NCBI RefSeq assembly: GCF_900141935.1 | Contig: NZ_FQYX01000001.1 | Location: forward strand, 4,786 to 68,785 | Length of the DNA stretch: 64,000 bases | Source of the DNA: Arenibacter nanhaiticus | GTDB lineage: Bacteria; Bacteroidota; Bacteroidia; Flavobacteriales; Flavobacteriaceae | Reading direction: 5' to 3' | Shown: in pieces, positions 55,543 through 64,000 of the stretch | Numbering within the stretch: the stretch's first letter is position 1 | Layout of the letters: the number at the start of each line of letters is the position of its first letter | The notes under the pieces: generated by a model | Database searches by the model: none | The model's input: only the letters and a program-made list of their open reading frames with translations | What the model was told of the DNA's origin: nothing | Program-made: the position numbers and the translations under genes

Positions 55543-56958
55543 GTGTTGATAAAAAAAATTATTAATCATTCATTTGTATATGCAGTTCTCCCTAAGCTAC
55601 CTATTTTATTGGGGTTTCTAATTTTGCCGTTAATAACACCTTTTTTATCAGATATTGATTACGGAGTTTATGGCATAGTTTTATCTATAGTAACAGGAAT
55701 AACAGTAATTAAAACACTTGGTTTAGATGTTATACTAATGAATTCTTATATACATCATTGTCATAGTAGCAGATATAAAATAGTTTGGAATGAAATTCAA
55801 GGCTTTATATTTGTTTGGTCGTTTGTTTTAGGTTTATTGGTTACGATATTGCTCTACTTTATTTTACCCGCTGAGGCAGATACAAACAAATATTTGATAA
55901 TTCTGCTGACGGCAATTCCAATTATGCTTTATTCCTCCCTTCAAGTGGTTTCCTTAAAGTATTATCAATTGGCAGAAAAACCGATGGCAATAGGTGTTAG
56001 ATCATTAATTTTCGGAGTACTTACTATTTTCCTTAATTACTACTTTATAGTTAATCAAAAAATTGGCTATATGGGTTGGGTTTGGAGTATGTTTATTGCA
56101 GAAACTCTAACATTTTTGTCATTTATTTATCCTTTATGGATAAAAAATAGGTTATACCCTAATTTTTTCTTTAGAAGGAAAACGATGAAAAAGCATTTGA
56201 AAATAGGCCTACCTCTTGTGCCCCATACTAGTGCTTTTTTTTTATTGGATTTTTCAGATCGGTTGGTCATGCTAAAAATGGGTGTAAGTACGGCAAATAT
56301 CGGTCTGTATGATTTTGCATATAAATTTGCTGGGTATGCCAGGGTTTTTTCTGAAAGTATACACCAAGCCTCAACACCTTTACTTATAAAATCATTTAAG
56401 GATAATCCAAAAAGCCACATATTAAGGGATATTATCTTTTTAGAAAACTACATTGTTGCTTTTGTGTCCTTTACCATTGCAATTTGGTTAAAAGAAATAT
56501 TTTCCATTATGGTAAATAATGAGGAGCTAAGTTTAACCTATAATATGGGTATAATATTAACCATGGCGTATGTTTATAAACCTATGTATACTGCTATGGC
56601 AACAGTCTTCTATTATTACGAGAAAACTAAAGAATTTTGGAAAATTTCCTTTACGGCGGGTGTGGTAAACATTGTTTTAAACATTATTTTTATTCCGATC
56701 TACGGTTTTAAAGCTGCCGTTTATACTACTTTTTTGGCATTTCTATTTATAGGATATGCTGGTTTTTACGTAACTCAATTCAAGAAACTATATTCACCTA
56801 ATTTTAACCCCTTATTGTGGGTAGGTTACACTGTTTTGTTATTAAGTAGTTCATACTTTTTTAGAGATGCAGAATTCATTACTAAATTAGTATTAACCAT
56901 CATTGTTCTCATTTTTACAACCGTAAAGATTATTCCTTTAATAAAGACACTAAAATGA
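55543..56958 (+). CDS. Polysaccharide flippase (Wzx-like, MATE/PST superfamily)
   Basis: The protein has 471 aa and about 12-14 membrane segments. It should flip the lipid-linked repeat unit across the inner membrane. The start must be a GTG at 55543 or TTG at 55546, as the next in-frame ATG lies 65 codons further, past two helices. The LPLVPHTSAFFLLDFSDRLVML region is typical of the family. The stop overlaps the next gene by 4 bp. Confidence 0.85.
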   Translation: MLIKKIINHSFVYAVLPKLPILLGFLILPLITPFLSDIDYGVYGIVLSIVTGITVIKTLGLDVILMNSYIHHCHSSRYKIVWNEIQGFIFVWSFVLGLLVTILLYFILPAEADTNKYLIILLTAIPIMLYSSLQVVSLKYYQLAEKPMAIGVRSLIFGVLTIFLNYYFIVNQKIGYMGWVWSMFIAETLTFLSFIYPLWIKNRLYPNFFFRRKTMKKHLKIGLPLVPHTSAFFLLDFSDRLVMLKMGVSTANIGLYDFAYKFAGYARVFSESIHQASTPLLIKSFKDNPKSHILRDIIFLENYIVAFVSFTIAIWLKEIFSIMVNNEELSLTYNMGIILTMAYVYKPMYTAMATVFYYYEKTKEFWKISFTAGVVNIVLNIIFIPIYGFKAAVYTTFLAFLFIGYAGFYVTQFKKLYSPNFNPLLWVGYTVLLLSSSYFFRDAEFITKLVLTIIVLIFTTVKIIPLIKTLK

Positions 56959-57932
56959 AAGATTTAATTTTTAAATATTTAGGTTTCATATATTCTATAT
57001 ACTTAAAGTATAAAAAGCCTGCTATCTTTAAAACAGAAAAGGGTAAGGAATTCCTTCAGATGTATGCCGAATCCGAAGTGAAATTATTATTTTTTAGGGC
57101 TTTAGCTTTGTTAAAGGGATTTAAATTAATCGATGATTATTCTGATAAGAAAAAGAAATCTGATACAGTGTTTATTTTTGGTAGTGGTGAATCGATTAAT
57201 GAACTGACCGAAAAGGAATGGAATATAATAAAGAAGCATAATTTAATTGGCTTAAATTATTCCTTTGTACACCCAATTGTTCCTGATTATTTTCTTATGG
57301 AGATGATTCCCTTTAAAGAAATGCAGGATTATTTTTGTGAATATACAAAGGATAAATATGCTAAAGTTGATATGTTTTTTCAATTTAAACATATACTTAA
57401 AAGTGGTTTTGATTTAAATAAATATGAGTTTAAAAATAAAGCCTTTGTACACATACCACACCTCCTTCCAACTATTTATCCGGAAATTTTAGAATATTAT
57501 TTTAATGATTTAATTAAATCTAAAGGTTTATCGTTGGCACACCTTGTACATCATAATAGCCATGTTGGGTGTGCTGTTATGTTCGCACAAGCACTTGGCT
57601 ATAAAAGGATAGTTCTTTTAGGTATTGATTTAAATGGTGGGGATTATTTTACAGACTCAGAACAAATTTCAGAATCGTATCCACCAACAAAGGATTATAT
57701 TAAATTAAACAAGCTTAGAAACAAATATAATCAAGTAAAGAATGACTTTAAAGGTAATTTGCATCCCACAATGAATGCCCAATTAATGAAAGAAAGAGGG
57801 AGTGTTTCAATGGATGAGTACTTTAGAGTATACCAGAAAAATATAGTTAATACAAACAACGTTAAATTATATGTAAATAGTGATAAATCAATTTTATCTG
57901 AATTTATAGAAGTATTTGATTTTAAGAAATAA
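56955..57932 (+). CDS. GT42/DUF115-like glycosyltransferase candidate
   Basis: The protein has 325 aa. FIFGSGESI (73-81) and NSHVGCAVMFAQALGYKRIV followed by LLGID (201-225) are close in form and spacing to GNGPSL and SGVYMCAVAIALGYKEIYLS-GID of Campylobacter CstII-type sialyltransferases (GT42); a His in NLHPT (268-272) could match the catalytic His region. GT42 enzymes use CMP-sugars, and a CMP-ulosonate synthetase lies in the same cluster. The acceptor and the sugar are unknown. It may also be a non-catalytic DUF115-like protein. Confidence 0.65.
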   Translation: MKDLIFKYLGFIYSIYLKYKKPAIFKTEKGKEFLQMYAESEVKLLFFRALALLKGFKLIDDYSDKKKKSDTVFIFGSGESINELTEKEWNIIKKHNLIGLNYSFVHPIVPDYFLMEMIPFKEMQDYFCEYTKDKYAKVDMFFQFKHILKSGFDLNKYEFKNKAFVHIPHLLPTIYPEILEYYFNDLIKSKGLSLAHLVHHNSHVGCAVMFAQALGYKRIVLLGIDLNGGDYFTDSEQISESYPPTKDYIKLNKLRNKYNQVKNDFKGNLHPTMNAQLMKERGSVSMDEYFRVYQKNIVNTNNVKLYVNSDKSILSEFIEVFDFKK

Positions 57933-57937
57933 GAAAT

Positions 57938-59206
57938 ATGCTTTTAAACATAAAACTAAAAGATGTTGATTTTATATTTATTTTGTTTCTTTTATTAGTA
58001 ACACAATCGAATATTCAGTTAAAATTAGTGGGAATATTTCTTATTTTAATTCTCAGAATAAATGCAATTCAAAAGATTAATTTCTTCGGTATATTTTATT
58101 TAGTATTATTGTTATTCCATTTAAGTTTTGGGTTGATTACTCTACTGAGTACGGGCATAGATTACTTAGCTTCTTACATTTTAGTTTTTTTATTTTGGTC
58201 CCTTTCCTTAATTATTTATACACAGTTAGCGTATTTTGTCAAGAATAATTCACTAAAAAAAATTAGTCTTACCCTTAATGTGTTTTTTTTAATTTGTGTT
58301 TTCGTTATTGTTCTTCAATATATCTTTACAGCAATTAATTTACAATCCATCAATCCATACAGTGTATCTCCTGCTGCAGGAGATAAAATGATGTCTATTT
58401 TTAGCAACTCTTCGGTGAGCATGATTATAATGTCATTCTTTTTTCTAAAGTATCTTTTTGAAAATAAATGGTTTTTAGGATCAATTTCATTTATATGTTT
58501 GATAATGGCTACATATATGAGTGGAACAGTGTTGTTTTTAGGATCAATATTTTTAGGAATATTTTTCTTTTCAAAGATTGATATAAAATACAAGCTATAT
58601 TTTATTATAATAACTTTTTTATTTATTGCAACCTTCTCTTTTATTTCTCCAGCAAACATAGATTATGCCATGGGATATATAAATAGAATATGGAATAATG
58701 GAAATGATACACCATTTAAAATAAAATCGTTTTTCCAAACATTTGAATATTGGACTTCATCCATTAGATCTTTTGTTTTTGGGGCGGGAGGCGGTAACTT
58801 TTCTTCTAGAGTTGCATTTATAACATCAGGAGATTATGTTGGTTGGTTCCCAGACATATTAAGTTATATATCCGAAGAATTTAAACAATATCATTTAGGG
58901 ATTTGGACTCATGATTTTAACAATCCATGGGATAATCGTAATAATACGGCAAATCAACCATTTTCATTTTATAATCAGATAATCGGTGAATATGGTTTAA
59001 TTGGTGTCTTAATCTTTATTTGTTTCTATTTAGGGTTTATCCTCAAAAAATGGCCTATTCTAACTTATTCTAAATTTTTACTATTAGCTCTAACTGGATA
59101 TTTTCTATTAGATTACTGGTTTGAATACTTTTCAGTTATCATAATTTTTGAATTGTTTTTATTGATAGATATAAAACATAACACTAAAAACTCTTATAAT
59201 GAGTGA
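57938..59206 (+). CDS. O-antigen polymerase-like membrane protein (Wzy-like)
   Basis: The protein has 422 aa and about 10-12 membrane segments. A large periplasmic loop (about 260-345) contains SFVFGAGGGNFSSR and a late YNQIIGEYGLIG, the pattern of Wzy/O-antigen polymerases (Wzy_C-like). The neighbour downstream, with an 8-bp overlap, is of the same superfamily; this one is the better candidate for the polymerase. Very AT-rich. Confidence 0.75.
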   Translation: MLLNIKLKDVDFIFILFLLLVTQSNIQLKLVGIFLILILRINAIQKINFFGIFYLVLLLFHLSFGLITLLSTGIDYLASYILVFLFWSLSLIIYTQLAYFVKNNSLKKISLTLNVFFLICVFVIVLQYIFTAINLQSINPYSVSPAAGDKMMSIFSNSSVSMIIMSFFFLKYLFENKWFLGSISFICLIMATYMSGTVLFLGSIFLGIFFFSKIDIKYKLYFIIITFLFIATFSFISPANIDYAMGYINRIWNNGNDTPFKIKSFFQTFEYWTSSIRSFVFGAGGGNFSSRVAFITSGDYVGWFPDILSYISEEFKQYHLGIWTHDFNNPWDNRNNTANQPFSFYNQIIGEYGLIGVLIFICFYLGFILKKWPILTYSKFLLLALTGYFLLDYWFEYFSVIIIFELFLLIDIKHNTKNSYNE

Positions 59207-60506
59207 TTTTCGAACCATTAATTTTAAAAATCTTCTGAAGTCAAATTCAGTGTTAGAGAATATTAATTACGGAAAAATACTATTGTATTCGTTTGCGGTA
59301 TCAATATACTTGCCCATGATTTTTACTAATATTATTTCTATAATATTAGTGGTCTATTGCTTTTTTAAGTTTAATAAGGTTGGTTTAAAAACTGTTATTA
59401 AGGATAAATTTGTCACGTTATTTCTTTTGTTCTTTTTGATTCTTGCGTTCGGTTTTTTATACAATATTCCGGTAGTTGGCGTTTTTAAAGGCATGGAAAA
59501 GAAGTTGTCATTTCTTGTGCTGCCAATTACCATTGGTTTGATAGGCATTAAAAGAAAAGATATAGAAATAATTTTTATGTTGTTTTTTTACGCAGGTATC
59601 CTCGTTACCACCTTCGCTTTTTTCAAAGTTTTTCTATCCCCTTTGGAACCGTTAGAATTTAAAAACTTTATTAATCATGAATTGTCGAATAAAGTGGGTC
59701 TTCATGCAACATATTTAAGCATGTTTTTAGTACTCTCTTTGGCTTATCCTTTATTATATTTAAAATCTCTTAAAAATAATAATATTAAAATTTCAATATA
59801 TTGTTTATCAATTGTATGTGTTGTTTATATATTGTTTCTTGGGGTTAGAATAGTTTGGCTGACACTAGTTTTACTTTTAATTTTAAGTGGATTCTATTTA
59901 ATTAGAAAGTCAGTATTTTCTAAAAAAAATATTTTTATAGCTTCCATCACTGTAATTATTATTCCATTATTAATTTTTATGGTCAACCCGTTGAGAGAAA
60001 GGTTAAAAGAAATGGTTAATTACAATAATGAATATAATACCAAAGAAGTTTGGGGAGGAAGAGGAATACGTATTATGATTTGGGAGAGCGGTTTTCAATT
60101 ATTCAAAAAGCAACCTTTATTGGGTTACGGATCTTCTAATGCAGTTCAGACTGAATTAGAAACTGTTTATAAAGAAAATAATCTCGGCCCATTATTATAT
60201 ATGATGGAAAAAAATGGCAAAACCTTTAATCCACATAACCAATTTTTGTCAGAGGTTTTAAAGCATGGGATTCTGATAGGCTTCTATTATCCATTTGTCC
60301 TAATTTTTCTGGGAAAAGGGTATTATGAGAACAACTCTATAGTTGGATTCTTATTTTTATTAATAACCTTTGGTGTTTCTTTAACTGAAACAATTTTGGA
60401 ACTAAATAAAGGAATAGTGTTTTTCTCATTTTTTGCTTCTATTCTTTACTTTAGCTATAAACACAATCTTAATCCAAAGAGCTCAAGCAGAGTAGGCCTT
60501 GAATAA
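59199..60506 (+). CDS. O-antigen ligase-like protein (WaaL/Wzy_C)
   Basis: The protein has 435 aa and about 11 membrane segments. The Wzy_C region contains GGRGIRIMIWESGFQLFKKQ, PLLGYGSS and the NPHNQFLSEVLKHG motif, whose His is typical of O-antigen ligases and polymerases. It may join finished chains to lipid A core or act as a second polymerase. Confidence 0.75.
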   Translation: MSDFRTINFKNLLKSNSVLENINYGKILLYSFAVSIYLPMIFTNIISIILVVYCFFKFNKVGLKTVIKDKFVTLFLLFFLILAFGFLYNIPVVGVFKGMEKKLSFLVLPITIGLIGIKRKDIEIIFMLFFYAGILVTTFAFFKVFLSPLEPLEFKNFINHELSNKVGLHATYLSMFLVLSLAYPLLYLKSLKNNNIKISIYCLSIVCVVYILFLGVRIVWLTLVLLLILSGFYLIRKSVFSKKNIFIASITVIIIPLLIFMVNPLRERLKEMVNYNNEYNTKEVWGGRGIRIMIWESGFQLFKKQPLLGYGSSNAVQTELETVYKENNLGPLLYMMEKNGKTFNPHNQFLSEVLKHGILIGFYYPFVLIFLGKGYYENNSIVGFLFLLITFGVSLTETILELNKGIVFFSFFASILYFSYKHNLNPKSSSRVGLE

Positions 60507-60513
60507 TAGTAGT

Positions 60514-61572
60514 ATGAAAAATTTATATTTTATATTTCCCATAACTGGCCCAAATAACGGTGTTAAGGTTATTTCCAATCATATTAAACGCTCAATTTTT
60601 AATAATAATCCAATTTCGGTTCGTACCATAAATACCGCCCAAGCAGAAGATTTTTCAAATTTTGGAAAATTTAGTACTAAAAAGGTTTTTCATTTCTTTA
60701 AACTTTTTAAAAGTCTTTTTATAATTGAGAGGGAGGATATGGTTTATGTTAATGTAACCCCAAGTGGGTTTGCCTTTTACCGGGATCTTATAATTCTTTT
60801 CTTATGTAGCTTTAGAACTACTAATATAACGGCTCATATACATGCAAATGGGCTTGAGAAAAAAGTAAAAATATATAATAAGTTTTTATTTGCTAAACTT
60901 AAGATTATAGTTATAAATGTAGATCAAAAGGGTAAACTAGATAGTTTGAAACTTAATACGTTTTTAGTTCCTAATTCACTCCCAGATTATTTTGAAAATA
61001 CTCCAATACGACCTTTACAGGAAGCTGGGATAAAATTGATTTACCTTTCAAATATTTCCAAACCAAAGGGTATAGAAAGACTTATAAAGATAGCTGAAGT
61101 AATATCTTCTAAAAAATTAGATTGTATTTTAAATGTCTTTGGAGGTGCTTTATCAGAAACAGAAAAATGTACAATTAAAGATCTCGATTTGAAATATGAT
61201 TTTTTAAATTATCATGGCCCAATTCTTGATGAAAGGGAAAAATATGATAATCTATTAAAAAATGATGCATTATTATTTTTGAGTGACGAAAATTATGAAG
61301 TTTATCCTTTGGTTTATATAGAGTCGCTCATGAGTGGTTTACCCATATTAACAACCAAACAAATTGTATCAGACAACTTCAGTAAAATTGGGGTGGCAGA
61401 TATTTTAAATGAAAACACTGATAATTTTGAGGCAATCATAACAAATTATCTTGAAGATCCACAACAATTTCACAATCGAAAGATAAAATCAAGAGATGCT
61501 TATAAGCAAAATTACTCCTACAACAATTTTATACAACAAATAGAAAAAATTATTTTGCATGACAAAAATTAA
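60514..61572 (+). CDS. Glycosyltransferase family 4-like
   Basis: The protein has 352 aa from the ATG at 60514 (MKNLYFIFPITGPNNGVKVI); a TTG five codons upstream would overlap the previous gene by 8 bp and is possible. GT-B fold: LIYLSNISKPKGIERLIKIA near the domain boundary and an EX7E motif, EVYPLVYIE, at about residue 262. The sugar is unknown. The stop overlaps the next gene by 14 bp. Confidence 0.85.
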   Translation: MKNLYFIFPITGPNNGVKVISNHIKRSIFNNNPISVRTINTAQAEDFSNFGKFSTKKVFHFFKLFKSLFIIEREDMVYVNVTPSGFAFYRDLIILFLCSFRTTNITAHIHANGLEKKVKIYNKFLFAKLKIIVINVDQKGKLDSLKLNTFLVPNSLPDYFENTPIRPLQEAGIKLIYLSNISKPKGIERLIKIAEVISSKKLDCILNVFGGALSETEKCTIKDLDLKYDFLNYHGPILDEREKYDNLLKNDALLFLSDENYEVYPLVYIESLMSGLPILTTKQIVSDNFSKIGVADILNENTDNFEAIITNYLEDPQQFHNRKIKSRDAYKQNYSYNNFIQQIEKIILHDKN

Positions 61573-62329
61573 TGAGATAAGTATTTTGGTAGTGACCCAT
61601 AATCACTCGGATTATATAGATAAATTAATAAATTCTTTGGAGAAATTTGGGTATAATAACGTATACTTTTGTGATGCAAAATCAAATGATAATACATATG
61701 AAAAGCTAATCAATAGTTCTTTTAAGAAAAATGTATTGAAAAAGGATGTTTTAGAAGGGTTTTCTAAGAACAATAATGACTTAATAAGACACTTTAATTT
61801 ACAATCGAAATATTTTCTTCTTTTAAATCCAGACACTTATTTTGATGTCGATTTTTTAAAGGTTCTTAAGTCAGAAATGGAATCTAATGAGGGAATAGGA
61901 ATTGTGACTCCATTAATGAAATATCCTAATGGTGATTTACAAATAACTTGGAAACATTTTCCAAATTTTTATAATGTTTTAAAGAAAAGATTAGGGATTT
62001 TAAAAGCAAAATTTGAAAGCCAAATGGAAGGCCCGGAAATTGATTGGTGCTTAGGAGCATGCATGTTGATATCAAATCGCCTATTGAAGGAGAGAAATAC
62101 ATTATTGGATGAACGCTATAGATTATATTGTGAAGATATAGACATTTGTTTCGAAGCTTTCGATAAAAATATGAAAGTTATTGGTTTATCAAATACGTAT
62201 ATTTACCACAACCTAAACGAGAGTAGCTCTAAAAATATATTTAGCAAGTATAATCTTTGGAACATATCCAGTATTGTTAAATTTATTTTAAAATGGAATT
62301 GGAAATATTTAAAGAGAGTATATGTATAA
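61559..62329 (+). CDS. Glycosyltransferase family 2, rhamnosyltransferase-like
   Basis: The protein has 256 aa. GT-A fold with SILVVTHNHSDY at the start, LLLNPDTYFDVDFL (DxD-like region) and the WCLGACMLISNRLL / RYRLYCEDIDICFEA motifs usual for WbbL-type rhamnosyltransferases. With rfbBACD in the same locus, transfer of L-rhamnose is a reasonable inference. Confidence 0.82.
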   Translation: MTKINEISILVVTHNHSDYIDKLINSLEKFGYNNVYFCDAKSNDNTYEKLINSSFKKNVLKKDVLEGFSKNNNDLIRHFNLQSKYFLLLNPDTYFDVDFLKVLKSEMESNEGIGIVTPLMKYPNGDLQITWKHFPNFYNVLKKRLGILKAKFESQMEGPEIDWCLGACMLISNRLLKERNTLLDERYRLYCEDIDICFEAFDKNMKVIGLSNTYIYHNLNESSSKNIFSKYNLWNISSIVKFILKWNWKYLKRVYV

Positions 62330-62372
62330 AAGAATTCCTCGTTTTTAAGAATATTAATAGGTAATATTTACT

Positions 62373-63725
62373 ATGTTTTCCAAAAAACACCGCTATTCCG
62401 GTTTTATTACGCCCATTTCGTATGGGATAGATTTGTTGGTTATCAACCTGTTTGCCTTGGTGTTGCCCATTAATTTTCAGTACCCAATTCTTTTCCATGG
62501 GTATATAACCTTGGCTTGGTTTATCATTTCCTTTAAAAACGACTTTTACGAGGTGTACCGCTATACCAAGGTGACCTATATTGTAAAGTTGCTATTAACC
62601 CAATTTGTTTTCTTTTTTCTGGTGCTCTATGCTTTTATAGGCTTCTTTAAACAGCCCAATATGAGCCGTTTGGGCTTGGCAGAATATTTCCTCTGTGTTT
62701 TTGGCAGTATTTTTCTACTAAAGCTCCTTAATTATATACTATTGATGCAGTACCGTAAGGAGGTAAAGGGAAATATGAGGAATGTAGTGGTCATTGGTAA
62801 AAACAAGAAAACAGACCAATTGATCGAGGTTTTTTACCAACGCAGGGAGTTTGGTTACCAGTTTATGAAGCAATTCTGTGCAGAGGACAAAAATTTTGAC
62901 ATTAGAAAGTGTTTTGAATATATCCTGGACAACAATGTGGACGAGATATACTGTTCGGTGGCCGAGTTAAAGAACAGCCAGTTGAACCTCTTCATAAACT
63001 TTGCCGATAACAACCTAAAAACCCTGAAATTTATTCCGGACAACAAGAATATATTTACCAAAAAGCTCACCTTTGAGTACTACGATTATATTCCTGTACT
63101 TTCTCTTCGCGATATTCCCTTGCATCAGCCCCTGAATTCGGCCTTAAAAAGAGTTTTCGATATACTGTTCTCCCTTTTTGTGATTGTATTTCTACTCTCA
63201 TGGTTGGCCCCTATAGTGGCTATTTTTATCCGTTGGGAATCTAAGGGACCTATTTATTTTAGACAGAAGCGAAACGGGGTAGACAATAAGGAGTTCTACT
63301 GTTATAAATTCCGCTCCATGGCTCCCAATGCCGATGCCGATAGCCAAATGGCGAGCAAAAACGATATGCGGATTACCAAGGTTGGCCGCTTTATGCGCAA
63401 AACCAGTATAGATGAATTGCCGCAGTTTTACAATGTACTCTTTGGCAATATGTCGGTTGTAGGGCCAAGGCCCCATATGGTGAAGCATACCAACGAATAT
63501 GCCCATAGGGTAGACAAGTATATGGTGCGCCATTTTGTAAAACCGGGTATTACCGGTTTGGCACAGGTGAAGGGCTATAGAGGAGAGATAGAAACAGATG
63601 CCGATATTTTTAACCGTACCAAGTTTGATATCTTTTATATCGAAAACTGGTCTATATTCCTAGATCTTAAAATTATCCTTCAAACGGTGATCAATGCGGT
63701 CTCTGGTGAGGAAAAAGCGTATTAA
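62373..63725 (+). CDS. Undecaprenyl-phosphate sugar-phosphate transferase (initiating enzyme)
   Basis: The protein has 450 aa. Four N-terminal membrane segments, a CoA-binding-like domain in the middle (VVVIGKNKKTDQLIE), a fifth membrane segment (about 270-290), and a C-terminal bacterial sugar transferase domain: KRVFDILFS, PIYFRQKRNG, YKFRSM, TSIDELPQFYNVL and SVVGPRPH. It places the first sugar-phosphate on undecaprenyl phosphate. Its base composition is clearly less AT-rich than that of the genes before it. Confidence 0.93.
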   Translation: MFSKKHRYSGFITPISYGIDLLVINLFALVLPINFQYPILFHGYITLAWFIISFKNDFYEVYRYTKVTYIVKLLLTQFVFFFLVLYAFIGFFKQPNMSRLGLAEYFLCVFGSIFLLKLLNYILLMQYRKEVKGNMRNVVVIGKNKKTDQLIEVFYQRREFGYQFMKQFCAEDKNFDIRKCFEYILDNNVDEIYCSVAELKNSQLNLFINFADNNLKTLKFIPDNKNIFTKKLTFEYYDYIPVLSLRDIPLHQPLNSALKRVFDILFSLFVIVFLLSWLAPIVAIFIRWESKGPIYFRQKRNGVDNKEFYCYKFRSMAPNADADSQMASKNDMRITKVGRFMRKTSIDELPQFYNVLFGNMSVVGPRPHMVKHTNEYAHRVDKYMVRHFVKPGITGLAQVKGYRGEIETDADIFNRTKFDIFYIENWSIFLDLKIILQTVINAVSGEEKAY

Positions 63726-63858
63726 GTAGGTACCCTCTTGTATAACGGCCCTATTTTGTATCTTTAAGACTTGAAAAATAAATAGGAGACACACCTTTTT
63801 AGGATGCTCACCCAAAAGATAGTAGTCCTAGGCAGGAGAATTGCTAAAACATATACAT

Positions 63859-64000
63859 TTGAAAAAAGTACTCATCACCGGGGCAGCCGGATTTTTAGGA
63901 TCGCATCTGTGCGATCGGTTTATAAAAGAAGGGTTTTATGTGATTGCCATGGATAACCTGATCACCGGCGATCTAAAAAATATAGAACACCTATTTCCCC
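63859..64000 (+). CDS. NAD-dependent epimerase/UDP-glucuronate decarboxylase-like, 5' part
   Basis: The first 47 codons are in the window and read [18 protein letters not shown] and [18 protein letters not shown], as in UDP-glucuronate decarboxylases (UDP-xylose synthase) and related epimerases. Start: TTG at 63859, giving the family N-terminus, or TTG at 63841 preceded by AGGAGA. No ATG is available. The 63859 start also lies in a TACATTTG promoter-like motif. The gene continues beyond the right edge. Confidence 0.72.
   Translation, partial: MKKVLITGAAGFLGSHLCDRFIKEGFYVIAMDNLITGDLKNIEHLFP

Noticed and set aside
1-64000. tRNA or rRNA genes, insertion sequences or prophage genes
   Set aside because: No tRNA-like or rRNA sequences, transposase motifs or phage structural genes were seen; the holin-family protein is a normal flavobacterial membrane protein.

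Overview
The window is chromosomal DNA from a member of the Bacteroidota, almost certainly a gliding marine Flavobacteriaceae. Evidence: a giant SprB-like adhesin, a PorP/SprF-type barrel, a type IX secretion (T9SS) type B C-terminal domain, a PorE-like OmpA protein, families largely confined to this group (DUF4175, DUF4837, YtxH/holin triad), A-rich leaders instead of strong Shine-Dalgarno sites, and promoters of the Bacteroidota form TTTG-N19-TAnnTTTG. Genus is not determinable by eye.

Layout. (1) 1-13335, minus strand: a gliding/T9SS cluster read right to left: an Ig-like secreted protein, a PorP/SprF barrel with an unusual SPOR-like tail, and an SprB-like adhesin that runs off the left edge and contains nested 82-aa and 575-aa repeats. 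(2) 13615-20120: glnS, a small envelope-stress triad, an SPFH protein and gltX. (3) 20379-28594: DUF4175 protein, ybeY, mnmG, a lipoprotein with an apparent frameshift, a methyltransferase and a Skp/OmpH-like lipoprotein. Two perfect parS centromere sites flank mnmG, one inside the ybeY coding sequence, which suggests the region is close to the replication origin. (4) 29400-38388: DoxX-like protein, holB, pgk, an MltD-like transglycosylase, a DUF4837 lipoprotein, a small membrane protein not previously listed, and nadBA. (5) 39078-43767: PorE-like OmpA protein, a degraded hipBA toxin-antitoxin locus with its operators, and tatA. (6) 43969-64000: M23 peptidase, GH3 enzyme, a protein of unknown function, a Wzz-like protein and then a surface polysaccharide locus: dTDP-L-rhamnose genes rfbBACD, an aldolase fused to a transferase-like domain, a CMP-ulosonate synthetase, a HAD phosphatase, Wzx, a GT42-like transferase, Wzy, a ligase-like protein, two glycosyltransferases, the initiating sugar-phosphate transferase and the start of a UDP-sugar epimerase/decarboxylase.

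The parts work together in two systems. The T9SS/gliding proteins at both ends of the first 42 kb share a SPOR-like module, suggesting that the barrel and the peptidoglycan-anchored PorE-like protein form one complex. The polysaccharide locus supplies dTDP-rhamnose and, by inference, a CMP-activated ulosonic acid made by a pyruvate-type aldolase rather than a PEP-dependent synthase, transferred by GT42-like enzymes; this is the most promising candidate for undescribed chemistry. Intergenic regions carry a dispersed 90-bp palindromic element paired with a 33-bp block of four ATAACnnn units; one copy ends the hipA remnant exactly at its boundary.
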